A stretch of 64,000 nucleotides of DNA from Rubricella sp038526735 (lineage in GTDB: Bacteria > Pseudomonadota > Alphaproteobacteria > Rhodobacterales > Rhodobacteraceae): positions 62,001-126,000 of the forward strand of contig JBCBGM010000001.1 of NCBI GenBank assembly GCA_038526735.1, read 5' to 3'. A program made the translations under genes and the position numbers. The number at the start of each line of letters is the position of its first letter. Positions within the stretch are counted from its first letter, which is position 1. Positions 16,151 to 23,905 of this stretch are shown here, piece by piece. Under the pieces are notes generated by a model. It ran no database searches, was not told the origin of the DNA, and saw nothing but the letters and a program-made list of their open reading frames with translations.

Positions 16151-16195
16151 GGACGGGGTAGGCGACCTGAAACCAACACTCCGCGGAGGCTGCCC

Positions 16196-17110
16196 ATGTT
16201 CCCCCATCGCCACCTGCTTGGGATTGAGCACTTGCGCCCCTATGAGATCACCACGCTGTTGGACCGCGCCGACCATTACGTGACCCAGCGCACGGGCGAG
16301 GCGCTGAGGGGGCTCACCCAGATCAACATGTTCTTTGAGAACTCCACCCGCACGCAGAGCTCGTTTGAGATCGCGGGCAAGCGGCTTGGGGCGGATGTGA
16401 TGAACATGGCGATGCAGGCCAGCTCCATCAGCAAGGGGGAGACGTTGATTGACACCGCCATGACGCTGAATGCGATGCACCCCGATCTGCTGGTGGTGCG
16501 GCATCCGCATTCGGGAGCGGTCGCGCTCTTGGCGCAGAAGGTGAACTGCGCTGTGCTGAACGCGGGCGATGGGCGGCATGAGCATCCGACGCAGGCGCTT
16601 TTGGATGCGCTCACGATCCGCCGGCGCAAGGGGCGGTTGCAGCGGCTGGTGGTGGCGATTTGCGGAGACATCGCGCACAGCCGGGTCGCGCGCTCAAACA
16701 TCATGCTCTTGGGCAAGATGGAGAACCGGGTGCGGCTGGTGGGGCCGCGCACGCTGATGCCCTCGGGCGTGGAGCAGATGGGCGTGGAGGTGACCGAGGA
16801 CATGGACGAAGGCCTCGCCGATGCGGATGTGGTGATGATGCTGCGCTTGCAGAAAGAGCGGATGGACGGCGGCTTTATCCCCTCGATGCGGGAGTACAAT
16901 CACCGCTTCGGGCTCGACGCCGACAAGCTCTCTGCCGCGAAACCCGATGCGATTGTCATGCACCCCGGCCCGATGAACCGCGGGGTTGAGATTGACGGGG
17001 AGTTGGCCGACGATCTTAACCGCTCGGTGATCCAAGAGCAGGTGGAGATGGGCGTCGCGGTGCGCATGGCCGCGATGGATTTATTGGCTGGAAACATGGA
17101 GCGGGCGTGA
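16196..17110 (+). CDS. pyrB: Aspartate carbamoyltransferase catalytic subunit
   Basis: Condenses carbamoyl phosphate with aspartate in the first committed step of pyrimidine synthesis. The carbamoyl-phosphate loop is FFENSTRTQSSFE (residues about 47-59). HPTQALLDAL and HPGPMNRG are the other substrate-binding blocks. It has 304 residues, standard length, with GGAGG 6 bases before ATG 16196. No regulatory pyrI subunit is nearby; instead a degenerate dihydroorotase (19313-20575) lies downstream, a combination known from class A type ATCase complexes. The stop overlaps the next gene (GTGA), which leads into four membrane-protein genes. Confidence 0.96.
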   Translation: MFPHRHLLGIEHLRPYEITTLLDRADHYVTQRTGEALRGLTQINMFFENSTRTQSSFEIAGKRLGADVMNMAMQASSISKGETLIDTAMTLNAMHPDLLVVRHPHSGAVALLAQKVNCAVLNAGDGRHEHPTQALLDALTIRRRKGRLQRLVVAICGDIAHSRVARSNIMLLGKMENRVRLVGPRTLMPSGVEQMGVEVTEDMDEGLADADVVMMLRLQKERMDGGFIPSMREYNHRFGLDADKLSAAKPDAIVMHPGPMNRGVEIDGELADDLNRSVIQEQVEMGVAVRMAAMDLLAGNMERA

Positions 17111-17673
17111 GAGAGCGCGTTTTTGAGGCATATCTGGAGGACGGCGAGGAGCTGTTGTGGGAGGGATTTTACTCTTGCGCGACTGTGTCCATCAGAGATT
17201 TTGATAGCACACCGAGCTTGATGAAGAAGATAGAACTTTTTAGTATGTCACTCTATCTGCGTCTAATTATAGGTTCGCAGATTGGCACTATAATTATATT
17301 CTTTCACCTCACAGATTTAAAGTTTTCTGAGATCCTATTGGGCTTTACTTTAAGCACAATCTTTGTTATTTTGTGGCAAATTGATAACGTCATATTCCTT
17401 CGACAATTGCAGTATGAGAGAGGTCAGGCCACACAAGGGCTTACCTATGCCGTGACGAGCCGCCGGTTACTGGCGTATGATTTCGCATCGAAGCGTGTGT
17501 TCCGTGAGCTGCACATTCATTCCAAGCTCACCGCTATTCCGGCGGTGAGAGGCGTATCGATTGACGCCTCGCGCGCCACCGCTTGGGTTTGGCCGCTCGA
17601 TAGAACTTCGGCAGACGAAGCAACTAGAGTTATCCGCGAGGCCCGTGACCGAATGAAGGCTGAGGCGGCATGA
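17107..17673 (+). CDS. Small two-TM membrane protein, bacterial PH-domain-like (paralogue 1)
   Basis: Unrecognised function. The 188-residue protein opens with a soluble EAYLEDGEELLWEGF box, has two hydrophobic spans (about residues 46-65 and 76-97), then a soluble part with YAVTSRRLLAYD and an AWVWPLD motif near the end. This layout (charged start, two spans, TSxRLL-type strand) resembles bacterial PH-domain membrane proteins. GTG 17107 overlaps the pyrB stop. The middle (about 17210-17420) is clearly AT-rich for this genome. Its first 70 bases are nearly repeated at the start of the next gene, so the two are tandem paralogues. Confidence 0.75.
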   Translation: MRERVFEAYLEDGEELLWEGFYSCATVSIRDFDSTPSLMKKIELFSMSLYLRLIIGSQIGTIIIFFHLTDLKFSEILLGFTLSTIFVILWQIDNVIFLRQLQYERGQATQGLTYAVTSRRLLAYDFASKRVFRELHIHSKLTAIPAVRGVSIDASRATAWVWPLDRTSADEATRVIREARDRMKAEAA

Positions 17674-17718
17674 CTGATGTAGAGGTGGGATAGGGCCTTG
17701 GGTGGCGCGGGAGATGAG

Positions 17719-18273
17719 ATGAAAGAGAGCGTTTTTGAGGCGTATCTGGAGGACGGTGAGGAGCTGTTGTGGGAGGGGTTTTGCTCTCGTGACCGTTCGT
17801 TTCCTTTCGATTTTCAAGCTCCAGCAGATAGGTGGACTAGCATTCACGGTTTTGAGAAAATGTGGATACTCGTTTTGGCAATTTACCTGATATTCTTGGT
17901 TTATATGGAAGCCTCAAACCAAAGATTCATAGGTGGATCGGCTTTTTTATATTTAATAATTTTTAATTTTGCTGGCACTCGCCTGTTGCGCCAAATTATC
18001 GAAAGCGACGCTTACTTAAATGGTGTCGCACAGGAGGGTTTTGTTTTTGCGGTCACAAGCAATCGATTGCTCATGTACAATTACTCAACCAAACAGCTCT
18101 CTCGCAGGCAAGCAATCACATCAGAGCTCACAGTCGTTGAAACGGCTCGAGGTCTGACCATCAACAGTCCCGGCGCCAAAAAGTGGGTTTGGCCTTTGTG
18201 GGATGCGTCTGCCCGCACAGCGCTTGAAATCATCCGAGAGGCGCGCGACCGGGTAAAGGAAGAGGCGACATGA
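17719..18273 (+). CDS. Small two-TM membrane protein, bacterial PH-domain-like (paralogue 2)
   Basis: A 184-residue paralogue of the preceding protein. It begins KESVFEAYLEDGEELLWEGF, has two hydrophobic spans (about residues 45-62 and 70-90), FAVTSNRLLMYN, and ends with a KWVWPLW motif and REARDRVKEEA, matching the upstream tail REARDRMKAEA. The central membrane part has diverged and is AT-rich (about 17850-18010). ATG 17719 is chosen because GGAG precedes it by 6 bases and because the paralogue alignment starts there. The stop overlaps the next gene (ATGA). Function unknown. Confidence 0.75.
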   Translation: MKESVFEAYLEDGEELLWEGFCSRDRSFPFDFQAPADRWTSIHGFEKMWILVLAIYLIFLVYMEASNQRFIGGSAFLYLIIFNFAGTRLLRQIIESDAYLNGVAQEGFVFAVTSNRLLMYNYSTKQLSRRQAITSELTVVETARGLTINSPGAKKWVWPLWDASARTALEIIREARDRVKEEAT

Positions 18274-18716
18274 CCAATCCATTCTCCCCCTCCATGACGC
18301 CCACCTCGGCCCTGCGCGACGGGGAGCGGGTGGTGCAGTCTTTTCAGGCCTCGAAGGAGGCGTATTGGCGGTCGAATGCGTGGCTCGCGGCGTTTGGGAT
18401 GGCCGCCGGGATGGGCATTTTGTGGGCGATGGGAAATGCGCATGCCTGGACGGGCGCGGTGGGGGCGCTGGCGGCGGTAGCGGTGCGGGCGTTCTATGTT
18501 GCCTCAGACGAGATGCAGGCGCGGTGGGATTTGACGACGGAGCGGTTGCTCGGCCCGCAAACCCGCGCCGTAGACTTGGGGCAGATCACAACCGTCCGCA
18601 CGCTGGGCTCGGCGGTGCAGATCATCACCAAGGCAGGCGACAAGCATTTGCTGAAGTATCAGGGCGATCCGGCGGCGACGGTGGCGGCGCTCAAACGCGC
18701 AACCGGCGCTTCCTGA
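18270..18716 (+). CDS. Small membrane protein, PH-like, third in cluster
   Basis: A 148-residue protein of unknown function. ALRDGERVVQSFQASKEAYW parallels the LEDGEELLWEGF box of the two upstream genes. Two hydrophobic segments follow (about residues 36-52 and 60-76), then DLTTERLLGPQTRAVDLGQITTVR, the strand pattern of PH-type domains, and a short C-terminal repeat of strands. It starts within the previous stop. Base composition returns to the GC-rich background of the window, unlike the two preceding genes. Confidence 0.77.
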   Translation: MTNPFSPSMTPTSALRDGERVVQSFQASKEAYWRSNAWLAAFGMAAGMGILWAMGNAHAWTGAVGALAAVAVRAFYVASDEMQARWDLTTERLLGPQTRAVDLGQITTVRTLGSAVQIITKAGDKHLLKYQGDPAATVAALKRATGAS

Positions 18717-18790
18717 CGATCACGAGTTTGTATTTAGGCTGGATTCAGGTGCGGCGGCGCGCCACACTCTTGCCCATGCAAAGTGAACCG

Positions 18791-19246
18791 ATGACAGACG
18801 TGTTTATCTGGGGCGAGGGGCGCACCGTTAAGCGGCGCATCTGCCCAATCCGCCCGCACACGCTGGTGCAGGGGTCAAGCAGCTTTCATGTGCGGCTCTA
18901 TACTGAGGGGCTCGCAGTGGTGGGGCTCTTGATGCTCTTCAAGCTGGTCCTGCTGGTCTCGGGCCAAGTGCATGCGGAGATCGCTTCGCTGGTAGGCACA
19001 GTTCTGGTGCCGCTGGCGCTGACCTGGTTGAGCGCGCGGCTGGCGGAGGGAACGCATTTCTTGATCACCACCCAAGGGGTGGAGACTGAGCGCGGGCGAA
19101 TGGATTTTGTGCAGCTCGATCGCATCACCGTGGCTCTTGGCACCTTGACGCTACACGGGCGCGACGGTGAAACACTCACGCTGACGCATATGCGCGCGCC
19201 GCTGTTGCTGAGAGAGGTCATCTGGACGGCAAAGAGCTCGGCCTAG
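18791..19246 (+). CDS. Small membrane protein, PH-like, fourth in cluster
   Basis: About 151 residues, unknown function. Two hydrophobic spans (about residues 40-57 and 65-80) are followed by FLITTQGVETERGRMDFVQLDRITVALGTLTL, a PH-like series of strands similar to the ITTVRTLGSAVQIITKAG part of gene three. The start is uncertain: ATG 18791 has a weak AAGTGA ahead of it, while ATG 18776, five codons upstream, has no purine-rich site. It is separated from the third gene by 74 bases and from the dihydroorotase-like gene by 66 bases. Confidence 0.72.
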   Translation: MTDVFIWGEGRTVKRRICPIRPHTLVQGSSSFHVRLYTEGLAVVGLLMLFKLVLLVSGQVHAEIASLVGTVLVPLALTWLSARLAEGTHFLITTQGVETERGRMDFVQLDRITVALGTLTLHGRDGETLTLTHMRAPLLLREVIWTAKSSA

Positions 19247-19312
19247 ATCTGACCTCCGCAAATCAATCATGCCCCCTAGGCGCTGCGATTTTTCCCGTCT
19301 AAGACGCAGGCC

Positions 19313-20575
19313 ATGACGCTCCTTCTGACCAATGCTCGGCTGATCGACCCGGAGGCGGGGACGGACGAACTTGGCTCCCTCGTCATCGACGACGGCAAGA
19401 TCATGGCCCGCAATGCAGAGCCTCGTGTGGCCGAAGTGGTTGACTGCGGCGGGCTGTGCCTCGCGCCGGGGATCGTCGATATCGGGGTGAAGGTCTGCGA
19501 GCCGGGCGAGCGGCATAAAGAGAGCTTTGGGTCTGCGGGCCTTGCCGCGCGGCGCGGGGGGGTCACAACGATTGTCACCCGGCCCGACACTGAGCCAACA
19601 ATCGACACGCCCGAGATGCTGGAGTTCCAAAAGCGCCGTGCCGAGGCTGCGCAGCCGGTGAAGGTGCTGCCCATGGCCGCCCTGACGCGCGGGCGCGCCG
19701 GCGCGGAAATGGCCGAGATCGGGTTTTTGCAGGATGCGGGTGCTGCGGCATTCACCGACTGCGATGCGCCGGTGACCAACACCAAAGTCCTCTCGCGGGC
19801 GATGACCTATGCAGCTGGGCTGGGCGCTTTGGTGATCGGGCATCCGCAGGAGCCGATCCTCTCGAAAGGGGCGGCGATGACCTCGGGGCAGTATGCCTCT
19901 CAACTGGGGTTGCCCGCAGTTTCTCCGCTCGCCGAGAGGATGGGTCTGGAGCGGGATCTGGCGTTGGTGGAGGCGACAGGCGTGCGCTACCATGCCGATC
20001 AGATCACCTGTGCTGCAGCTCTTCCGGTGCTACAGCGCGGGCGGGACGCGGGGCTTTCAATCACCGCCGGCACGTCGATCCACCATCTCACGTTGAACCT
20101 GCTGGATGTCGCCGACTACCGGACCTTCTTTAAAGTCAAACCCCCGCTGCGCAGCGAGGATGATCGGCTGGCGCTGGTCGAGGCGCTGGCGGATGGACAG
20201 ATTGACATTATCTCCTCCATGCACACCCCGCAGGATGAAGAGAGCAAGCGCCTGCCGTTTGAAGAGGCGGCCTCTGGCGCTGTGGCCCTCGAGACGTTGC
20301 TTCCGGCTGCGCTGCAACTGGTCCATGCCGGGCATCTGGGGTTGCCCGCGCTCTTCCGCGCGTTGTCGCTCAATCCGGCCAACCTTTTGAGCTTGCCCCA
20401 AGGGCGACTGTCGGAAGGAGCACCGGCGGATCTGATCTTGTTTGATCCAAATGTGCCCTATCGGCTGAACCGCTTTGAGCTGGCGTCAAAGTCCAAGAAC
20501 ACACCGTTTGATGAGCGGCTCATGCAGGGCAAAGTCAGCCGGGTTTGGATCGACGGCAAAGAGGCCGCGTTGTGA
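19313..20575 (+). CDS. pyrC: Dihydroorotase-like protein with degenerate active site
   Basis: Amidohydrolase-fold protein of 420 residues with the overall dihydroorotase layout: LAPGIVDIGVKVCEPGE at about 50-66, ending with the usual LFDPN and TPFDERLMQGKV blocks. Key residues are missing. The metal motif DxHxHxR reads D56-G58-K60-C62, so both histidines and the substrate Arg are lost. The TDHAPH block reads SMHTPQ (302-307), losing the catalytic Asp. Non-catalytic PyrC' partners of aspartate carbamoyltransferase are known, for example in Pseudomonas, and the position after pyrB supports a structural role. An active PyrC must be encoded elsewhere. The stop overlaps plsY (GTGA). Confidence 0.87.
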   Translation: MTLLLTNARLIDPEAGTDELGSLVIDDGKIMARNAEPRVAEVVDCGGLCLAPGIVDIGVKVCEPGERHKESFGSAGLAARRGGVTTIVTRPDTEPTIDTPEMLEFQKRRAEAAQPVKVLPMAALTRGRAGAEMAEIGFLQDAGAAAFTDCDAPVTNTKVLSRAMTYAAGLGALVIGHPQEPILSKGAAMTSGQYASQLGLPAVSPLAERMGLERDLALVEATGVRYHADQITCAAALPVLQRGRDAGLSITAGTSIHHLTLNLLDVADYRTFFKVKPPLRSEDDRLALVEALADGQIDIISSMHTPQDEESKRLPFEEAASGAVALETLLPAALQLVHAGHLGLPALFRALSLNPANLLSLPQGRLSEGAPADLILFDPNVPYRLNRFELASKSKNTPFDERLMQGKVSRVWIDGKEAAL

Positions 20576-21204
20576 GCGCGTGGTTGCCCGACATCATGGG
20601 CTGGGGCGTGGCCTGGCCGTGGCTCTTGGGCACGTTTGTGGGTGGCTATTTGCTGGGGTCCATTCCCTTCGGATTGGTGATTACGAAGGTGTTCGGGCTG
20701 GGCGATTTGCGCAGCATCGGCTCGGGTAACATAGGCGCAACCAACGTCTTGCGCACTGGCAACAAGCCTGCCGCGCTCGCGACACTTATTCTCGACAGTG
20801 GGAAGGGTGCGGCGGCGGTGCTGATTGCCTTGTCGCTGTTCGGGTTCACCGCGGCGCAGCTGGCAGGTTTGGGAGCAGTGCTGGGGCATCTCTTTCCGAT
20901 CTGGCTCGGATTTCGCGGCGGTAAGGGTGTGGCGACGGTGCTGGGCACGGTTCTAGCGCTCGGATTTTGGGCCGGGCTGGCGACGTGCCTGACGTGGTTG
21001 TTCATCGCCGCCGTGTTCCGAATCTCGTCCCTGTCCGCGCTCGTGGCGCTGGCCTTGTCCCCCGTTTGGATGGGCGTTTTGGGTGCGGAGGGGGCGATTT
21101 GGCTGTGTATCGTACTCGCAGTTCTGGTGTGGATTCGCCATGCGGAGAACATCAAACGGCTTCTGCGCGGCGAGGAGCCGCGTATCGGAGCCAAGAAGGC
21201 TTAA
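20572..21204 (+). CDS. plsY: Glycerol-3-phosphate acyltransferase PlsY
   Basis: Inner-membrane enzyme that transfers an acyl group from acyl phosphate to glycerol-3-phosphate in the first step of phospholipid synthesis. The family motifs are present: GSIPFGLV, GSGNIGATNVLRTGNK and GHLFPIWLGFRGGKGVAT, set between five or so hydrophobic spans. It has 210 residues, normal length. I take GTG 20572, which overlaps the preceding TGA; ATG 20596 is a possible later start that would still leave all motifs intact. Confidence 0.95.
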   Translation: MSAWLPDIMGWGVAWPWLLGTFVGGYLLGSIPFGLVITKVFGLGDLRSIGSGNIGATNVLRTGNKPAALATLILDSGKGAAAVLIALSLFGFTAAQLAGLGAVLGHLFPIWLGFRGGKGVATVLGTVLALGFWAGLATCLTWLFIAAVFRISSLSALVALALSPVWMGVLGAEGAIWLCIVLAVLVWIRHAENIKRLLRGEEPRIGAKKA

Positions 21205-21249
21205 CACTCGATTAACCAAATTGACGGCGCAGTGAAGGTGGGAGGCCCC

Positions 21250-22368
21250 ATGCCCGCATTTGATTCGCCCTGCTCTGTTGATCCCGCGCTGCTGTTTCAC
21301 AGCCTGCGCCTCGCACGCTCCTCCAGAATTGGGCCGGTAACCTGGCGCAAAATGGTGTCGCGCCTCGGCTCGGCAGAGGCAGCGCTCGAGAATCTGCCCG
21401 CGCATGCGGAAAGCACAGGAATTAATGACTACCGGCCCGCAGACCCGGGCAAGGTGCGCAGTGAAATTGAGCGCGCGCTCGGCCTTGGCGCACAACCGCT
21501 GGTGCTGGGAACCGAGCAATACCCCGAGATGCTTGCTGGGCTCAGCGACGCCCCGCCCGTGATCTGGGCGCTCGGAGAAATTGGGCTGCTTGACCAGCCA
21601 ATGGTTGCCCTCGTTGGCGCACGCAACGCCAGCGCGCTTGGGCAGAGGATGGCTGCGCGGCTGGCCGAGGGGCTTGGGGAGGCGGGATTTTCGGTTGTCT
21701 CTGGGCTGGCACGCGGCATCGATCGCGCCGCGCATTTTGCATCGCTGGAGCATGGCACAATCGCCGTGCTCGCGGGCGGGATCGACGTGATTTATCCGAC
21801 GCAGAACGCTGACCTTGCGGACCGGATCCGCAACGCTTCTGGCCTGTTCTTGTCCGAAGAGCCGCCAGGCCTGCAGCCGCTCGCGCGTCACTTCCCAAAG
21901 CGCAATCGCATCATTTCCGGCCTGTCAAAAGCGGTGGTCCTGATCGAGGCGGCAGCGCGCTCGGGCTCGCTGATCACAGCGCGTACGGCGCTTGATCAAG
22001 GCCGGGAGGTGATGGCAGTGCCAGGCTCCCCGCTCGATCCGCGCTCTGAAGGGTGCAACCGGATCATCCGGGATGGCGGAGTGCTGGTGCGCTGTGCTGC
22101 TGACATCGTCGAAGCGCTTGAGATGCCTCGGGATGAGCCTGTTCCGGCGATCGTGGAGACTGAAAGCGCCGCACCCCCTGAGGCTCTGCCCGGCGCACTC
22201 GCGCAACAGATCCTCGGGCTCTTGAGCGGGGCACCCGCGCCGGTGGATCTGTTGATCCGCACGCTTGGGCGCCCTGCCGCGGAGGTGCTGTCGACGCTCA
22301 CTGACTTAGAGCTCAACGGGCAGGTGGAGCGGCATCCGGGTGCGATGGTCTCTGCCGTGCTTGGATAG
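21250..22368 (+). CDS. dprA: DNA processing protein DprA/Smf
   Basis: Binds incoming single-stranded DNA and loads RecA during natural transformation. The Rossmann core shows ALVGARNAS, VSGLARGIDRAAH, GTIAVLAGGIDVIYP and FPKRNRIISGLSKAVVLIEAA, all diagnostic. An N-terminal helical region (about 10-70) and a C-terminal winged helix (about 310-370) flank it. It has 372 residues. ATG 21250 has GGAGG 4 bases upstream; the GTG at 21232 is less likely. It is the last gene of the pyrB-to-dprA direction. Presence does not prove competence, since dprA is widespread. Confidence 0.96.
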   Translation: MPAFDSPCSVDPALLFHSLRLARSSRIGPVTWRKMVSRLGSAEAALENLPAHAESTGINDYRPADPGKVRSEIERALGLGAQPLVLGTEQYPEMLAGLSDAPPVIWALGEIGLLDQPMVALVGARNASALGQRMAARLAEGLGEAGFSVVSGLARGIDRAAHFASLEHGTIAVLAGGIDVIYPTQNADLADRIRNASGLFLSEEPPGLQPLARHFPKRNRIISGLSKAVVLIEAAARSGSLITARTALDQGREVMAVPGSPLDPRSEGCNRIIRDGGVLVRCAADIVEALEMPRDEPVPAIVETESAAPPEALPGALAQQILGLLSGAPAPVDLLIRTLGRPAAEVLSTLTDLELNGQVERHPGAMVSAVLG

Positions 22369-22506
22369 GGGCTCTGCCCCCACCAGCCACCTCGCCTTCG
22401 GCCAGCCGGCTGGTTTCCCCCGGGCATATTTCGAGACCATTGAAGCGAGATCGTCTTTTTCAATGGTCCACAAATATGCCGGGGGTCCGGGGGCAGCGCC
22501 CCCGGC
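22368..22506. repeat. Head-to-head pair of dispersed hairpin units
   Basis: GGGGC-TCT-GCCCC (22368-22380) and CCCCCGGGCATATTTCGAGACC (split here as 22418 onward) are mirrored by GACC-type sequence, AAATATGCCGGGGG and GGGGGC-AGC-GCCCCC (22489-22503). GACCATTGAA pairs with TTCAATGGTC, so the middle can fold into one long arm with hairpins at both outer ends. It sits between convergent dprA and moaE, where a bidirectional terminator role is plausible. Confidence 0.75.
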
Positions 22507-22535
22507 TATCGCCAAGCGCAGCGCGGCAGAGTTGC

Positions 22536-22988
22536 TTAGTCTGAGGTGCGCCAGCGGGCCTCGGCTGTGTCGTCGGCCTCGCGGGCGTCGACCCAGGAGG
22601 CCCCCTCTGGTGTAGTCTCTTTCTTCCAGAACGGGGCGCGGGTTTTGAGGTAGTCCATGATGAACTCCGCCGCCTCAAAGGCCGCAGCACGGTGACGGGA
22701 GGCGGTCAGAACCAGCACGATGCGGTCTTGGGGCGCGAGGGGGCCATAGCGGTGGATGATGCGGATGCCGTTCAAGGGCCAGCGGCTGTCAGCCTCATCA
22801 GCGATGCGCTCTAGGGCGGCTTCGGTCATGCCGGGGTAGTGCTCCAGCTCCATCTCAGCAACGCCGCCAGTGTTGCGCACGAGACCGGTGAAGCTCACGA
22901 CCGCGCCGATGTCGCCATCGCTTGCGGTCAGCGCGGCGATCTCGGCGCTAATGTCGAAGTCTTCGGCCTGAACAGCGACGCGGGCCAT
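22536..22988 (-). CDS. moaE: Molybdopterin synthase catalytic subunit
   Basis: Large subunit of molybdopterin synthase, which inserts two sulfurs from MoaD into precursor Z. Typical blocks are FTGLVRN, ELEHYPGMTE, IIHRYGPLAPQDRIVLV and KTRAPFWKKET, the last with the catalytic lysines. It has 150 residues. Its ATG shares one base with the moaD stop (TGATG), consistent with translational coupling of the two synthase subunits. A roughly 14-residue C-terminal tail after WVDARE is variable. Confidence 0.96.
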   Translation of the reverse strand: MARVAVQAEDFDISAEIAALTASDGDIGAVVSFTGLVRNTGGVAEMELEHYPGMTEAALERIADEADSRWPLNGIRIIHRYGPLAPQDRIVLVLTASRHRAAAFEAAEFIMDYLKTRAPFWKKETTPEGASWVDAREADDTAEARWRTSD

Positions 22989-23233
22989 CAGCCGCCCGTC
23001 ATTGGTGGAAAGAAGGCGACTTCGCGCACGCCTGCGAGGGGGGCGGAGAAATCGGTGACTTCCTGATCGAGGGCCACCTTCAGCGCGCGAGTGTCGGAGA
23101 AGGCGAGGGCATAACGCTCTTCGCGAGCTTTGAGCTCTTCGACGAGATCCGCAACCGTGGCGGCGGAGGTTTCGACCTCTTCGCGTGGCACGCCGATCCG
23201 CTCTCGCACCCAGGCAAAATACAGGATCTGCAT
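22988..23233 (-). CDS. moaD: Molybdopterin synthase sulfur carrier subunit
   Basis: Ubiquitin-fold sulfur carrier of 81 residues. It ends in FFPPMTGG, the Gly-Gly tail that MoeB adenylates and that becomes a thiocarboxylate. VRERIGVPREEV near the N-terminus is the typical first-strand and helix region. It starts one base into the pgsA stop (TGATG) and ends the same way with moaE, so pgsA, moaD and moaE form one coupled unit. moaA, moaB and moaC are not in this window. Confidence 0.94.
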   Translation of the reverse strand: MQILYFAWVRERIGVPREEVETSAATVADLVEELKAREERYALAFSDTRALKVALDQEVTDFSAPLAGVREVAFFPPMTGG

Positions 23234-23889
23234 CAGCGCTCCTCCAGGTAAGGCATTGCCTTGCGCAGATAATCTGCACCTGAGAGCACTGTGAGGAGTG
23301 CTGCAATCCAAAGCAAGATCACGCCGAAGGTGAAGGTTAGGTTTTCAAAAAAAATCAAGCGGCCAAGGCCGATGTCGTCTGCGATCTCGCCAGACGCGAG
23401 GCCTTGGTAAAGGCGCGGCCCCAGCGCTTGGCGCCAGCTTTCATGTTCCGTTGCGAGGGCGCCCGCCCCCAGCAGCACCGCGATTGCCACCATCTGGACG
23501 GTCGTTTTCCACTTTGCCAGCCGCGTGACATCGAGTTTCACATCACCCAAAAACTCCCGCAGACCACTGACCAAAACCTCACGCAAAAGGATCCACAGGA
23601 TTGGGATCATGATCGCAGGGGTGAGGCCTGTGAGTTGTAAGATCACAGCCGCCGCGATGATCACCATCGCCTTGTCAGCTATCGGGTCGAGCATTTTCCC
23701 GAAGGCGCTTCCCATGTTGAAGCGCCGCGCGATCCAGCCGTCGGCGTAATCGGTTAACGCCGCCACAACGAACAGGGTAAGCGCGATCCAGTCGGCGGCG
23801 GGACGGTCAAACAGCAGAAAGCAGAGACCAATGCCAGGGGCCGCCAGCACGCGCATCACGGTGAGGATATTCGGGATCGTCCAACGCAT
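23233..23889 (-). CDS. pgsA: CDP-diacylglycerol-glycerol-3-phosphate 3-phosphatidyltransferase
   Basis: Inner-membrane enzyme that makes phosphatidylglycerophosphate. The CDP-alcohol phosphatidyltransferase motif D-x2-DG-x2-AR-x8-G-x3-D-x3-D is complete: Asp47, Asp50, Gly51, Ala54, Arg55, Gly64, Asp68, Asp72. Five to six hydrophobic spans are visible and the length (218 residues) is somewhat longer than E. coli PgsA. It lies 16 bases downstream of uvrC, a linkage also seen in many Proteobacteria, and is coupled to moaD. Confidence 0.95.
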   Translation of the reverse strand: MRWTIPNILTVMRVLAAPGIGLCFLLFDRPAADWIALTLFVVAALTDYADGWIARRFNMGSAFGKMLDPIADKAMVIIAAAVILQLTGLTPAIMIPILWILLREVLVSGLREFLGDVKLDVTRLAKWKTTVQMVAIAVLLGAGALATEHESWRQALGPRLYQGLASGEIADDIGLGRLIFFENLTFTFGVILLWIAALLTVLSGADYLRKAMPYLEER

Positions 23890-23905
23890 GGCGTCGCTTA
23901 GCGCG

